DNA of 64,000 nt, taken from Pelobacter seleniigenes DSM 18267. Lineage in GTDB: Bacteria; Desulfobacterota; Desulfuromonadia; Desulfuromonadales; Geopsychrobacteraceae. Below are positions 16,501-25,407 of this stretch, piece by piece. The DNA lies in assembly GCF_000711225.1 (NCBI RefSeq), contig NZ_JOMG01000002.1:384501-448500 (forward strand). The letters run 5' to 3'. Below the pieces are notes generated by a model that saw only the letters and a program-made list of their open reading frames with translations, was not told the origin of the DNA and ran no database searches. The position numbers were made by a program, and so were the translations under genes. Every line of letters starts with the position of its first letter. The stretch's first letter is position 1.

Positions 16501-17505
16501 GTGCCTTTTCTTACGTGTCCTTTACTGAAAGCCGCTTCCGCCGGGGATGTCGAAACTCTCATCACCTTGATTGAGCAAGGATCTGATGTCAACGTGCAGG
16601 ACGAAAACGGCTGGAGCCCGCTCCATGCCACTATGCTGGGAATGCATTTCGGCAGCGGTCGCAATTATCCTGATCAGGTAACCTGTGCCCGGTTGTTGCT
16701 GGAAGCCGGAGCCGACCCGGCACTGAAGGTGTTTGGCAAATGTGATGTCATGAATCTTGCCGTGACCAACCGAGTTGCGGCGCTGGTAGCGATGCTCAAA
16801 GAACGCGGTATGAAGATTCTGCCCAGTTGCTCTTTGTTGGAGTTTATTGAAGGCTGGCCAAGAGAATGGGATCGACGTATCGTCGAGGAATGCAGAGAAG
16901 TTTTGCAGATGATGCTGCAGGAAAGTCCCGATATCAACGAGAAAACCGAGGATGACCGCTCGCTGACAGCGTTGCATATTGCCTGTAGTCGGGGGCACCA
17001 TGCGGCCATTAATGATTTGCTGGCTGCTGGTGCCGATCCCAATATCTGCGATAATGATGGTGATTCACCACTGGCCTATCTGGCGAACTTCGCCTGGCGT
17101 TCACGGACCGATTGCCTGGAGTCCATCAGGGCTTTGATTCGTTGTGGTGCTGATCTGAATCTCTGTGGAAACGGGGGGCATTCTGAAACAGCTTTGAGTT
17201 GGTTGGTCAAATACGGTGGCAATCGCTTATATGTAATCACTTTATTGCTGGAGTCCGGCGCAGACCCCAATCGTGCCAACAGTAAAGGCGAAACCCCCTT
17301 GATGTTCGCGGCCCAAAGTGACCGGGCGGACGTGCTCCAGACGTTAATGATGTTTGGGGCGGATTCTGAACTGCGCGATGAGCAAGGGATGACTGCGTTG
17401 GCTCACGCCCGCAATAATAACCGTCAGCAGGCAGTTGAGGTTCTGGAGAAAAATATTGGGGCATCCCGGAGCGTAATAAAGGTTGAGGTGTTTTCTTTGC
17501 GTTGA
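16501..17505 (+). CDS. Ankyrin-repeat protein
   Basis: Protein of 334 residues from GTG 16501 (GGGGGG upstream) made almost wholly of ankyrin repeats. Clear units are EQGSDVNVQDENGWSPLH near 25, LLEAGADPALK near 70, TALHIACSRGHHAAINDLLA near 155, GADPNICDNDGDSPLAYLA near 178, GADLNLCGNGGHSETALSW near 215, GADPNRANSKGETPLMFAA near 250 and GADSELRDEQGMTALAHAR near 285. There is no signal peptide, so it is probably cytoplasmic and binds a partner protein. It shares an operon with the zinc-ribbon membrane protein. The partner and role are unknown; some bacterial ankyrin proteins act as immunity or regulatory proteins. Confidence 0.88.
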   Translation: MPFLTCPLLKAASAGDVETLITLIEQGSDVNVQDENGWSPLHATMLGMHFGSGRNYPDQVTCARLLLEAGADPALKVFGKCDVMNLAVTNRVAALVAMLKERGMKILPSCSLLEFIEGWPREWDRRIVEECREVLQMMLQESPDINEKTEDDRSLTALHIACSRGHHAAINDLLAAGADPNICDNDGDSPLAYLANFAWRSRTDCLESIRALIRCGADLNLCGNGGHSETALSWLVKYGGNRLYVITLLLESGADPNRANSKGETPLMFAAQSDRADVLQTLMMFGADSELRDEQGMTALAHARNNNRQQAVEVLEKNIGASRSVIKVEVFSLR

Positions 17506-17525
17506 TTTTAGACCGGGCAGCATTC

Positions 17526-17939
17526 TTAACAAGAAAAACCATTGCTTCCTTTTACGCCCCCTGCGCGACGTATTCTTAATACATAACCCACCAGTGACAA
17601 TAAGAGTATCAGCCAGACAATACTGAGACGCCTGGCCGCCACCGTCCATTGCCAGTCGCCGCGCTCCTTTTCAAGAAAATACCAAGTGTTGATTTTGATA
17701 CCTTCAACGGCGAGTGGATGACCGGAAATCAGGTTCTTTTCGAACCCATCTGTGTCGACAACACAGTCCACCCCAGTTGAAGTTTTGCCCCATAGATGAA
17801 AATTTCGTCGCCATTCTGGGTGGGTATTGTTGCTGCCCCAACGACTGCCGCCTGTGGTTGTGACGCTGACTGGAATCTCTTCTAGAAGTTCAAAGTTGTG
17901 GGTAATTGTGACGAGCCCGTATTCGCGAATGGACGTCAT
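17526..17939 (-). CDS. Tail-anchored hypothetical protein
   Basis: Protein of 137 residues with no family I can name. Residues 1-105 look like a soluble beta-rich domain (VSVTTTGGSRWGSNN, VDCVVDTDGFEKNLISGHPL, INTWYFLEKERGDW). One C-terminal membrane helix at about 108-126 (LSIVWLILLLSLVGYVL) is followed by RIRR, so the bulk may face outward. There is no signal peptide or strong ribosome site, so the start is uncertain and the protein may be the 3' part of a longer decayed gene. It converges on the ankyrin gene. Confidence 0.4.
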   Translation of the reverse strand: MTSIREYGLVTITHNFELLEEIPVSVTTTGGSRWGSNNTHPEWRRNFHLWGKTSTGVDCVVDTDGFEKNLISGHPLAVEGIKINTWYFLEKERGDWQWTVAARRLSIVWLILLLSLVGYVLRIRRAGGVKGSNGFSC

Positions 17940-18148
17940 AAAATATTGCTGGCAATTTATCCCTTGTCAAAGAACAGTGGGCGGCCTTACCATAAAAGGG
18001 TTGTTCCCGATGGGTCTGTTTTCAACAAACGAACCGGGGTTACCTGAAATAATGTGAAGCCGGTGAGCAAATTATCTTTGTCGATTGCGCCTGCCGCTTT
18101 AAATCACAATCCGGAAAACGTAAGTGTCCTTTCTGCACCAGGATAAAA

Positions 18149-18745
18149 ATGCTTGAGATTGAAGACATCAAAACTCGCCTGGCCAGTTATCAGCCTCGTT
18201 TATCCAATATGGACGCGGAGCGTCAGGCAGCGGTGGCAATGATTCTCCGCCATGGCGAAAAGGGAACAGAAGTTCTGTTTATTCAGCGGGCGGAGCACGA
18301 GAAAGACCCGTGGTCTGGAGATCTCGGTTTTCCCGGTGGCCGCATTGAAGCAGATGACCCGTCTCCGCGCGCGGCTGCGGAGCGGGAAACCTGGGAAGAG
18401 ATCGGTTATACGCTGACCGACGCCAATTACCTTGGTCGTTGCGATGACATGGCCGGGGCCTTTCTTTCGGTCCGGATTTCCTGTTTCGTGTACACGATTT
18501 CGGAAGAAGCGGTTTTTCGCATCAACGGAGAGGTGGTCAAATATTTCTGGATTCCCCTGGCCACGCTGCTCGACCCGCAACGCAACAGGCATATGCACTT
18601 TTTTCATCGCGGATCTGACCGCCAGCATCCCGTGGTTCATCTCAACGAATGGAGTTCCCGCCCATTGTGGGGGATCACCTACCGGCTGGTGGACAATTTT
18701 TTCAACCTCTTTGATCTCTCCTTTACCTATCCGGAAAAGCTCTAA
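18149..18745 (+). CDS. Nudix hydrolase, CoA-pyrophosphatase type
   Basis: Protein of 198 residues, ATG 18149 with AGGA upstream. The Nudix box lies at about residues 66-90 (GFPGGRIEADDPS...AAERETWEEIGY), with the spacing between GG and RExxEE typical of NudL/CoA-diphosphatases and an Asp where MutT has the first Glu. The preceding AVAMILRHGEKGTEVLFIQRAEHEKDPWSGDLGFP also matches that group. Expected reaction: CoA or acyl-CoA to 3',5'-ADP and (acyl)phosphopantetheine. The substrate is inferred from family likeness only. Confidence 0.8.
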   Translation: MLEIEDIKTRLASYQPRLSNMDAERQAAVAMILRHGEKGTEVLFIQRAEHEKDPWSGDLGFPGGRIEADDPSPRAAAERETWEEIGYTLTDANYLGRCDDMAGAFLSVRISCFVYTISEEAVFRINGEVVKYFWIPLATLLDPQRNRHMHFFHRGSDRQHPVVHLNEWSSRPLWGITYRLVDNFFNLFDLSFTYPEKL

Positions 18746-18812
18746 AGCACGCCCGGCGTGCCGCCCTTGACTTCGGTCAGCTCCTCCCCGCACAATTTTG
18801 AGTATACTTAAG

Positions 18813-18964
18813 TTGATGAAAAAGTCCGTCCTGGGACTTTTTCATGCCCGGCGGGGAAAATGCGATTTCCCCCACCTTACAAAATCAATGACCTCAAAAC
18901 CTGCATTGATTTTGGTCGCCCATCCATGGGCTCAAAACAAGAAGTTGATGAAAAAGTCCGTCCT
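18813..18964. repeat. Hairpin-rich repeat R2, copy 1
   Basis: It begins and ends with the same 22-bp word, starting GTTGATGAAAAAGTCCGTCC (18813 and 18943). In between are AAAGTCC...GGACTTT, GGGGAAAATGCGATTTCCCC, TCAATGA...TCATTGA-like and GCCCATCCATGGGC palindromes. The second end word runs directly into R1 copy B, as if R1 had inserted there. A diverged second copy lies at 27385-27531. Confidence 0.65.
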
Positions 18965-19118
18965 GCAGCAAAACCGGGACTGTCCCCGCATGGGGGCTGT
19001 CCCAGGTCTTTGCGGTGCTAACCGCCACAGTTTCGAGGCTCGCAAACTCTTGGGACAGCCCCCGATACCCTGGGGACAGTCCCGAGTTTACTGCTAAGTT
19101 GCTTAAACGAGCGCCATT
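18965..19118. repeat. Dispersed palindromic repeat R1, copy B (inverted)
   Basis: Opposite orientation to copy A: it starts GCAGCAAAACCGGGACTGTC and ends with the CTTAAACGAGCGCCATTC edge. The central block (AGTTTCGAGGCTCGCAAACT) is the reverse of that in A. It abuts copy C with no spacer. Confidence 0.85.
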
Positions 19119-19240
19119 CGGGACTGTCCCCGCATGGGGCTGTCCCAGGTCTTTGCGGTGCTAACCGTGTCAGTTTCATGGCTCGCAAACTCTTGGGACA
19201 GCCCCCGATACCCCTGGGGACAGTCCCGAGTTTACTGCAA
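19119..19240. repeat. Dispersed palindromic repeat R1, copy C (inverted, shortened)
   Basis: Tandem with copy B. It starts at the GGGACTGTCCCC unit without the outer GCAGCAAAACC end and stops at GAGTTTACTGCAA, so both edges are trimmed. The internal sequence matches copy B closely. Confidence 0.8.
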
Positions 19241-19293
19241 GCGCCTCCGGAATCCCCCCATATTCCGGTTTGCTCTGCAGAGAGAGGAAAGAG

Positions 19294-20211
19294 ATGAGGC
19301 CTTGTCATATCCTGCTCACCGCTCTATTCATCCCCCTGTTGTTGTCCCCCACGACGGCCGCTGCCCATCCGCACCTGCTGGCTACAGCCAGCGGTACTGA
19401 GATCAGCTATCAGCAGTTGCTGACCGAGCTGAGCGCGGTCCAGGTGGTCTTTATCGGCGAGCTGCATGATCATGCCGGGCATCACCGCATGCAGTACGAA
19501 ATCATCCGCAGCCTTGAGCAGCAGCAACAGCCGCTGGCCATCGGTTTGGAGATGATCCAGATTGATGACCAGCCAACCCTTGACGCCTGGGTCGCCGGCA
19601 ATCTTGAGGAAACCGATCTGGTTGCGATGTTCAATCGCAATTGGAGCATGTGGCCGCTGTACCGGGATATTTTTGTCCTCGCCCGGGAACGGCGGATTCC
19701 CCTGCTCGCTTTGAACATCTCCCGTGACATCATCCGCCAGGTGGCCAAAAACGGCTTTGCCTCCCTCCCCCCGACCAGGCTGGAAGGGTTGGAAGGGGTG
19801 ACCTGCACGGTCGACCCCGCCTACGAACAGTTCATCCGCCGGGCCTTGGGCGAGCATGGCCACAATCCGACCAGCTTCCGTTATTTCTGTGAAGCGCAGC
19901 TGCTCTGGGATACGGCCATGGCCAAGCATCTCAACGATTTCCTCACGCGCCAGCCGGACTACCGGGTCGTTGTGCTGGCCGGCAGCGGGCATTCCTGGAA
20001 ATACGGTATCCCGCACCAGCTGACCAAGCTCGCCCCGCGAACGTTCCGGGTTCTGTTACCGGAAGTTCCCGGGCGGATCGACCGCACCCGGGCCAGTGTG
20101 GCAGACACCGATTTTCTCTGGCTGGATGTCGGCCCGCAGTCCTGGACGCTCAGTCCTTCACAACGCCCTCAGGCCGGGGAGCAAAAAAGCAGCGCAGCCG
20201 CGGCTGAATAA
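19294..20211 (+). CDS. ChaN family haem-binding protein
   Basis: Protein of 305 residues starting at ATG 19294 (GAGGAAA upstream) with an N-terminal signal peptide ending near TTAAAHP; no lipobox cysteine, unlike some ChaN proteins. The ChaN/DUF399 core shows VVFIGELHDHAGHHRMQ near 52 (the ExHD motif), LAIGLEMIQIDDQPTLDAW near 85, NWSMWPLYRDIFVLARERRIPLLALNISR near 115-145 and VVVLAGSGHSWKYGIP near 230. Campylobacter ChaN binds haem and is iron-regulated. Iron or haem handling in the periplasm is therefore likely but unproved. Its 5' side is packed with R1/R2 repeats. Confidence 0.85.
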   Translation: MRPCHILLTALFIPLLLSPTTAAAHPHLLATASGTEISYQQLLTELSAVQVVFIGELHDHAGHHRMQYEIIRSLEQQQQPLAIGLEMIQIDDQPTLDAWVAGNLEETDLVAMFNRNWSMWPLYRDIFVLARERRIPLLALNISRDIIRQVAKNGFASLPPTRLEGLEGVTCTVDPAYEQFIRRALGEHGHNPTSFRYFCEAQLLWDTAMAKHLNDFLTRQPDYRVVVLAGSGHSWKYGIPHQLTKLAPRTFRVLLPEVPGRIDRTRASVADTDFLWLDVGPQSWTLSPSQRPQAGEQKSSAAAAE

Positions 20212-20267
20212 ACCACTATGCTCTGAATATGCATAGGTTTTGACGGGACTGAAAGTCCTTAAAATAG

Positions 20268-20310
20268 CCCCCTCTTCCCTCGTGGGAGAGGGTTGGGGTG
20301 AGGGGGAAAC
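20268..20310. repeat. Short palindrome of the CCCTCTCCC...GGGAGAGGG type
   Basis: ccctcttccctcgtgggagaggg followed by ttggggtgaggggg. This resembles a very widespread short dispersed sequence seen in many proteobacterial genomes. It lies between chaN and R1 copy D and could also act as a terminator of chaN. Confidence 0.5.
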
Positions 20311-20326
20311 AGGCCAGATTGGTGCT

Positions 20327-20460
20327 AGTTTAAGCAACGTTGCAGTAAACTCGGGACTGTCCCAAGAGTTTGCGAGCCATGAAACTGTCGCGGTTAACAC
20401 CGCAAGGACCTGGGACAGTCCCGGTTTTGCTGCCAGCGACTCTTAAACGAGCGCCGTTCG
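20327..20460. repeat. Dispersed palindromic repeat R1, copy D
   Basis: Same orientation as copy A, about 134 bp. It starts AGTTTAAGCAACGTTGCAG and ends CTTAAACGAGCGCCGTTCG. One internal GTCCCC/GGGGAC pair seen in A and E is missing, so it is a shortened form. Confidence 0.85.
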
Positions 20461-20587
20461 GAACAGGGGAGTATTTCCACCCCCATCCTGACCTTCCCCC
20501 ATCAAGGAGGAAGGAATCAATTCATAGTTCATAGTTTTGAGCTAGCACGTTGGAACAATAAACCGCTTACCCACGGAGTGAACCATC

Positions 20588-20746
20588 ATGGATTTATTAC
20601 GGATTTTGATTGCCATTCTTCTGCCGCCGCTGGGCGTTTTCCTGCAGGTCGGCTTTGCCGGCGCCTTCTGGCTGAACATCCTGTTGACCCTGCTCGGCTA
20701 TATCCCCGGAATCGTTCACGCCGTCTGGGTGATTGCCAAGCGCTAG
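20588..20746 (+). CDS. PMP3/YqaE-type small membrane protein
   Basis: Fifty-two residues, starting ATG 20588 with GGAG nine bases upstream and stopping TAG 20744. The sequence has the full PMP3 (UPF0057) pattern: MDLLRILIAILLPPLGVFLQ, then two membrane helices, then NILLTLLGYIPGIVHAVWVI. Relatives affect membrane potential and salt or cold tolerance. It lies isolated between two R1 copies. Confidence 0.88.
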   Translation: MDLLRILIAILLPPLGVFLQVGFAGAFWLNILLTLLGYIPGIVHAVWVIAKR

Positions 20747-20802
20747 TTGATTTCATTCTCCTATCCCTGTATGGTTGGCCGCTGGCTGCGACATAAGGGG
20801 AC

Positions 20803-20957
20803 GCTCGTTTATGCAACGTTGCAGTAAACTCGGGACTGTCCCAAGAGTTTGCGAGCCATGAAACTGTAGCGCTTAGCACCGCAAAGACCTGGGACAGCCC
20901 CCATTCGGGGACAGTCCCGGTTTTGCTGCCATCGACTCTTAAACGAGCGCCATTCGG
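20803..20957. repeat. Dispersed palindromic repeat R1, copy E
   Basis: Same orientation as A. It has a full left end GCTCGTTTATGCAACGTTGC and right end GACTCTTAAACGAGCGCCAT. The outer bases GCTCGTTTA and TAAACGAGC form the terminal inverted repeat most clearly in this copy. Confidence 0.87.
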
Positions 20958-21048
20958 GGTTGTCACCGTCCCAACTCTATGGACGTATCGGTACGGGCGG
21001 GCATTGTGTCAGCAACAGCACACCACAAAGTTTTAACCGGGGAGAAAC

Positions 21049-21513
21049 ATGATGAGAATATGGGTCGATGCCGATGCATGCCCGGCAGTGATCAAGGAGA
21101 TTTTATTTCGGGCCGCGCAAAGAACCGGCCTGCGGCTGACCCTGGTCGCCAATCACCGGCTCCGGGTACCACCGGCCGGCAATATCGATTTTCTTCTGGT
21201 TCCCGCCGGCTTTGATGTTGCGGACAATGAAATCATCCGCCAGCTGAGCCAGGGAGACCTGGTGATTACCGCCGATATCCCGTTGGCCGCTGAAGTGATC
21301 GACAACGGCGGCCAGGCGCTGAACCCACGCGGCGAACTCTATAACGAGGACACGATTCGGGAGCGCCTGAACATGCGGGATTTCCTGGACACTTTACGTG
21401 GGGTGGGCATTGAAACCGGTGGCCCGTCCGCCCTCACCAACAGCGACCGCAAAGCTTTCGCCGGACAACTGGACAAACTGCTCAGCCGCTACCAGCAGCA
21501 CCAGAACTCCTGA
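21049..21513 (+). CDS. YaiI/YqxD family protein (UPF0178)
   Basis: DUF188 protein of 153-154 residues; ATG 21049 or 21052 both fit the GGGGAG upstream. Typical blocks are [16 protein letters not shown] at the start, [12 protein letters not shown] near 64, [16 protein letters not shown] near 76 and [13 protein letters not shown] near 98. It is related to PIN-like nuclease folds with conserved Asp residues. Function is not established. Confidence 0.92.
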   Translation: MMRIWVDADACPAVIKEILFRAAQRTGLRLTLVANHRLRVPPAGNIDFLLVPAGFDVADNEIIRQLSQGDLVITADIPLAAEVIDNGGQALNPRGELYNEDTIRERLNMRDFLDTLRGVGIETGGPSALTNSDRKAFAGQLDKLLSRYQQHQNS

Positions 21514-21534
21514 CAGATGCCGAGGGCATCAGGC

Positions 21535-24252
21535 TCAGCGCAAAAGCCGGGCAACAGCGGCGGAGAGGTCAACCAGGGTATAGGGTTTCTGAATGAAAGA
21601 GGCCGCCCCGCCGGCCAGAATCTCTTCCACCCGCGTATCATGACGAAACCCGGAAGACAGCAGAACCTTGACCGCCGGGTCGATCTGTTTGAGGGCGGCA
21701 AAGGCTTCCTTACCAGACATCACCGGCATCATCAGGTCGAGAAGAATCAGGTCGATCTCGCGCTGCCGGTGCTGAAAGAGTGCAACGCCGGCAGCGCCGT
21801 TCTCGGCCAGCAGGACCTGATAGCCGCATTCCAGAAGGAAGTCCCGGGCGGTGCTGCGCACCAGTTCTTCGTCGTCAATCACCAGGATGGTGCCTTCGCC
21901 CCGGGCAATAAGCTCTTCAGCCGGAGTCTCGCTGGCACCGATAAGACCCTCATGAACCGGCAGGAACACCGCCACTTCGGTCCCCACCCACGGTTGCGAG
22001 GAGACTTCGATAAACCCCTTATGCTGGCTGACAATATTGTAAACCATGGCCAGTCCAAGACCGGAGCCACTCCCCTTGGCCTTGGTGGTAAAAAAGGGCA
22101 CGAAAATCCGTTCCAGGTCGGCGGGCTTGATTCCGACACCGCTGTCGCTGACCGTAATGCACCAGTAGTCACCGGCCTTCACCTCCGGTTTCCCCACGAC
22201 TGCCGAGCGGGTTAACCCAATGCGCAGAACGCCGCCCCAGCGCTCCTCCTGCGGCCGCATCAGCGTCATGGCATGGGCGGCATTGATGCTCAGGTTCAAA
22301 AAGACCTGCTCCAGGCTGCCGGCATCGGCAAAAACCGGAACACTCCGGTCCAGCAATGCCTCGATCCGGATCGATTTATCGAAGGAATTTCTGGCAATCA
22401 GCACAACCTGCTCAAGCACAGTGCGCAGATCCAGAGGAACAAACTCAAAATCGTATTTGCGCGACAAGGTCAACAGCTGATCCACTACATCCTTGGCCCG
22501 CAAGGTGGCTTTTGAAATCATGTCCAGATGTTTGAAAACGACCTCCTCCGACAGCTCCTCCCCTTTCTTCCGTTTCATCTCCAACAGGGTTAAACTGCCC
22601 AGAATTCCAGCCAGAGCATTATTAAAATCATGGGCGATCCCGCCGGCCAGAGTCCCGATGGATTCCATCTTCTGGGCCTGCTGCAGATCCAGCTCGGCAC
22701 GCCGCCGCTCGCTGACATTACGCCCTTCGGCAATCAGGTAAATCGTCTCCCCGTTTTCGTCCAGCACCGGCTTTACGGAAACATCCAGCCAAAACTCGCG
22801 GGGTCCCGGAATATGCAATTCCAGGTGGGAAACCTGGCCGCTTTGCGCCGCACGACAGAGCGCCTCAATTTTGCCCGGTAGCCCTAGTTCACCGGGCCAC
22901 CAGTCGATCTCCCAAACCGTCTTTCCGAGCACTTCCGTGGGGCTGAAATTATGGAAAGACAGGGCGGTCCGGTTGATTTTCAGGATTCGCCCGGCCGGAT
23001 CGAGCAGCAAAATAAACTGAAAGGAGTTGTCAAAAAGAGTATGAAAAATCTGCTCGCTGGCCCGCAACGCCTGTTCGCTGTTCTTGCGCTCGGCGATCTC
23101 CGAACTCAGCGCCAGATGGTGTTCGTTCAATTTATCAATAAACTGATTCAGATATCCGGCCAGGGCGCCGACCTCATCATCACCGAATCGCCCGGCAATG
23201 GCCGCCACCTCGGTCGGCTGCTGGGTCTTGAAATGGGCCATCAGCAGTTGCAGTGGCCTGGTAATCAGGGTGCTCAAGCCATAACTGGCCACCAGGTTGA
23301 ACAAAACATACAGGCCGAACAGCACCGCAAAAGAGCTACGAATCCCGGCCAGGGGCTGATAGATCTCATCCAGGTAAGCGGTACTACCGACAAACCATTG
23401 GTAATCCTCTATCGGGGTAATGATGGCCAGTTTGTCACGCGCTTTGTCCTCCCCCGGATTTTTCCACTGGTAATAGATGGAGCCGCTGCTCTGGTCAATA
23501 ATCTGTTTGATCGCATAGATAAACTCCGGATCCAGCTCTGCGTCATACAGGTTTCCCTGCAGTTTGGGATGAAAAATAATCGTGCCGTCTTTGGCGATGA
23601 TAAACGGGTAGCCGTCCGCTCCGAAATGGATTCCGGCCAGGGCCCTGTTGATGTTGTCAAGATCGATCAGATGATCGAATTCATCCTTGTAAGCCGAGAC
23701 CGAGATGATCCAGTCCCAAGCCGGAAAATAGGCCATATAGAGGGCTTTTTCCCGTGCTTTAGGCTCCCCCGGATTGTTCCAGAGGTACTCCAGGTAGCCG
23801 GATTTCAGCCGTATCTGTTCTTGGATAAAAGGGTAAGAGGAGACATCGGCCCCTTGCACGGTTTTGTCCCGATGCTCGGTCACAATCCCCTGACTGTTGA
23901 TGCAGTAAATATAGCCGGTGCTGCCGATATCCTGCCGCAGCAGTAACTCTGCCGCCAGGTCCTTGGCCTGCTGTTCGCTGTAGCGCCCCTGCTGGTAGTC
24001 CGCATAAACCGCGCTGACCATGGACAGTTGGGTCTCGGCAATGGAATGAAGATGGTTTTCAATGGAAGAACGGGCCACAGTCTGCACCAGGGTGTTGATC
24101 AGGTCGGTGCTGTTACGAAGTTCCCTCTTGATGGTTTCCTGGATTTCCTTTTCCGCTGTTGAATAAATGACCCAGAAGCTGGTGGACAGGGCAAGCAGCG
24201 CCAGCAGGGAAAAAGAAACGAAAAACTTATTGCGGATAGAAAAATATGCCAT
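21535..24252 (-). CDS. Hybrid sensor histidine kinase (Cache-PAS-HisKA-HATPase-REC)
   Basis: Membrane receptor of 905 residues from ATG 24252. Order: membrane helix (about 7-27), a double Cache-type periplasmic sensor (about 30-290, with [17 protein letters not shown] and [16 protein letters not shown]), a second helix (about 295-317), a HAMP-like linker, a PAS domain (about 395-510), HisKA with the phospho-acceptor in [16 protein letters not shown], and HATPase with [16 protein letters not shown] and [14 protein letters not shown]-terminal receiver follows, with [14 protein letters not shown] (phospho-Asp) and K in IQKPY. There is no output domain, so a separate Hpt or response regulator must complete the relay. 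Cache ligands are often carboxylates or amino acids; this one is unknown. Confidence 0.93.
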   Translation of the reverse strand: MAYFSIRNKFFVSFSLLALLALSTSFWVIYSTAEKEIQETIKRELRNSTDLINTLVQTVARSSIENHLHSIAETQLSMVSAVYADYQQGRYSEQQAKDLAAELLLRQDIGSTGYIYCINSQGIVTEHRDKTVQGADVSSYPFIQEQIRLKSGYLEYLWNNPGEPKAREKALYMAYFPAWDWIISVSAYKDEFDHLIDLDNINRALAGIHFGADGYPFIIAKDGTIIFHPKLQGNLYDAELDPEFIYAIKQIIDQSSGSIYYQWKNPGEDKARDKLAIITPIEDYQWFVGSTAYLDEIYQPLAGIRSSFAVLFGLYVLFNLVASYGLSTLITRPLQLLMAHFKTQQPTEVAAIAGRFGDDEVGALAGYLNQFIDKLNEHHLALSSEIAERKNSEQALRASEQIFHTLFDNSFQFILLLDPAGRILKINRTALSFHNFSPTEVLGKTVWEIDWWPGELGLPGKIEALCRAAQSGQVSHLELHIPGPREFWLDVSVKPVLDENGETIYLIAEGRNVSERRRAELDLQQAQKMESIGTLAGGIAHDFNNALAGILGSLTLLEMKRKKGEELSEEVVFKHLDMISKATLRAKDVVDQLLTLSRKYDFEFVPLDLRTVLEQVVLIARNSFDKSIRIEALLDRSVPVFADAGSLEQVFLNLSINAAHAMTLMRPQEERWGGVLRIGLTRSAVVGKPEVKAGDYWCITVSDSGVGIKPADLERIFVPFFTTKAKGSGSGLGLAMVYNIVSQHKGFIEVSSQPWVGTEVAVFLPVHEGLIGASETPAEELIARGEGTILVIDDEELVRSTARDFLLECGYQVLLAENGAAGVALFQHRQREIDLILLDLMMPVMSGKEAFAALKQIDPAVKVLLSSGFRHDTRVEEILAGGAASFIQKPYTLVDLSAAVARLLR

Positions 24253-24444
24253 CACCAATATTCAACCGGAAAAGTCCAGATAACCCAACGCCGCCTCCGC
24301 TGAACAGACATGTCACGCTCAGCCGGACGGAAGAAATAAGCCAGAGCAACCCTGAATGGGCCACCGGAATCGGCAACAGGAATGTCGGCTGTTGATCTTG
24401 CAAAGCAGTAAAAAAACTTCACGTTCGAGGCAGGTAACGGCTGC

Positions 24445-25248
24445 TCAGCCTGCGCAGGGTGCCTCCGCCGTGCCCAATACACCGTCCGCCATGGCGATAT
24501 GGTCGATACTGCGCCAGTCGAAGCCAAGCAGGGCAGCGCCTTCGGCGTCCACTGCCACCGGATCGAAGCCGGCGACGAGCTTTCCGACCGGCGGATTGCA
24601 GGTTGCGCCACCCAGATGGTAATCAGCCAGACCGACCCGGGCATCGATAATATTGAGATCAGGGCGGCGATAGCGATTCAACTCGAAAATCGACTCGTGC
24701 ATATGGGCATGGAAGACGGACTTTTTCCAGTGTCCGCCCTGCTGATAATAGGCCGGTGGTGCGCAGCCGAGCATATTCTTCATGGCCAGGGTCACCTCGG
24801 CCAGGGAGTGAGCTTTGAGCATGGCCAGGGAGATGACGAAACTATCAAAAAGGATTTCCGGCAGTTGCATGCTGGGGAACACCCGGCAATCCGAGCGCAC
24901 CAGCTTTTTGACCGGGGCATGATTCAGGTCGAGGAGTTGCACCCCCTTGGCCTGGGCCATTTGTTCATAGCCAAGCTTACGAAACGCCTGCGGGGTCTCC
25001 AGTCCTGGCGCGCCGACCCCCTCGGCGACAACGATCGTGGCGTCCGACCAGGTTCGGATCACATCGATCAGCGCGGCGACCAGTTCCACCGGGACCGTCA
25101 CCGGCGGCGGAGAATCATTGATCAGATTCGGCTTGATCAGTATCTGCCGTTGCCGGGCCAGAACCTCCGGCGCTTCGATAGCTTCAAGGAGATCTTTCAA
25201 ACGATTGGTTTCAGGGTAGCGGGCAGAAACGGAGTGCTTTGCTTTCAT
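24445..25248 (-). CDS. DUF362 family protein
   Basis: Protein of 267 residues: ILIKPNLINDSPPPVTVPVELVAALIDVIR near 35-65, then SLAMLKAHSLAEVTLAMKNMLG near 140, and VAGFDPVAVDAEGAALLGFDW near 225, all typical of DUF362. No ferredoxin-type CxxCxxC cluster is fused, although some relatives carry one. The function of the domain is not known, and proposals include electron transfer or cofactor chemistry. It lies 192 bases upstream of the sensor kinase gene on the same strand. Confidence 0.82.
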   Translation of the reverse strand: MKAKHSVSARYPETNRLKDLLEAIEAPEVLARQRQILIKPNLINDSPPPVTVPVELVAALIDVIRTWSDATIVVAEGVGAPGLETPQAFRKLGYEQMAQAKGVQLLDLNHAPVKKLVRSDCRVFPSMQLPEILFDSFVISLAMLKAHSLAEVTLAMKNMLGCAPPAYYQQGGHWKKSVFHAHMHESIFELNRYRRPDLNIIDARVGLADYHLGGATCNPPVGKLVAGFDPVAVDAEGAALLGFDWRSIDHIAMADGVLGTAEAPCAG

Positions 25249-25334
25249 CCAGTCGACCTTTGCTGGTAAAATTTTAGGGCATCCTAACTTAATTCTCGAA
25301 AAATGGAAAGATTCCCATTGGCAAAAACAACAAC

Positions 25335-25358
25335 AGCGAACCCTGTTCAGGGTTCGCT
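25335..25358 (-). terminator. Rho-independent terminator of the choice-of-anchor-I gene
   Basis: Perfect 11-bp stem AGCGAACCCTG/CAGGGTTCGCT. On the minus strand it is followed by gttgttgtttttgcc. It lies 50 bases after the stop of the lipoprotein gene. Confidence 0.85.
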
Positions 25359-25407
25359 GTGTCGGCTTGCTTCGTGGTGGAAAAATTCCGTTATTTTTTC
25401 ATGAAAA

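Noticed and set aside
18965-19240. Tandem R1 copies that look at first like a CRISPR array
   Set aside because: Only two units, over 120 bp each, directly adjacent with no unique spacers and no cas genes.
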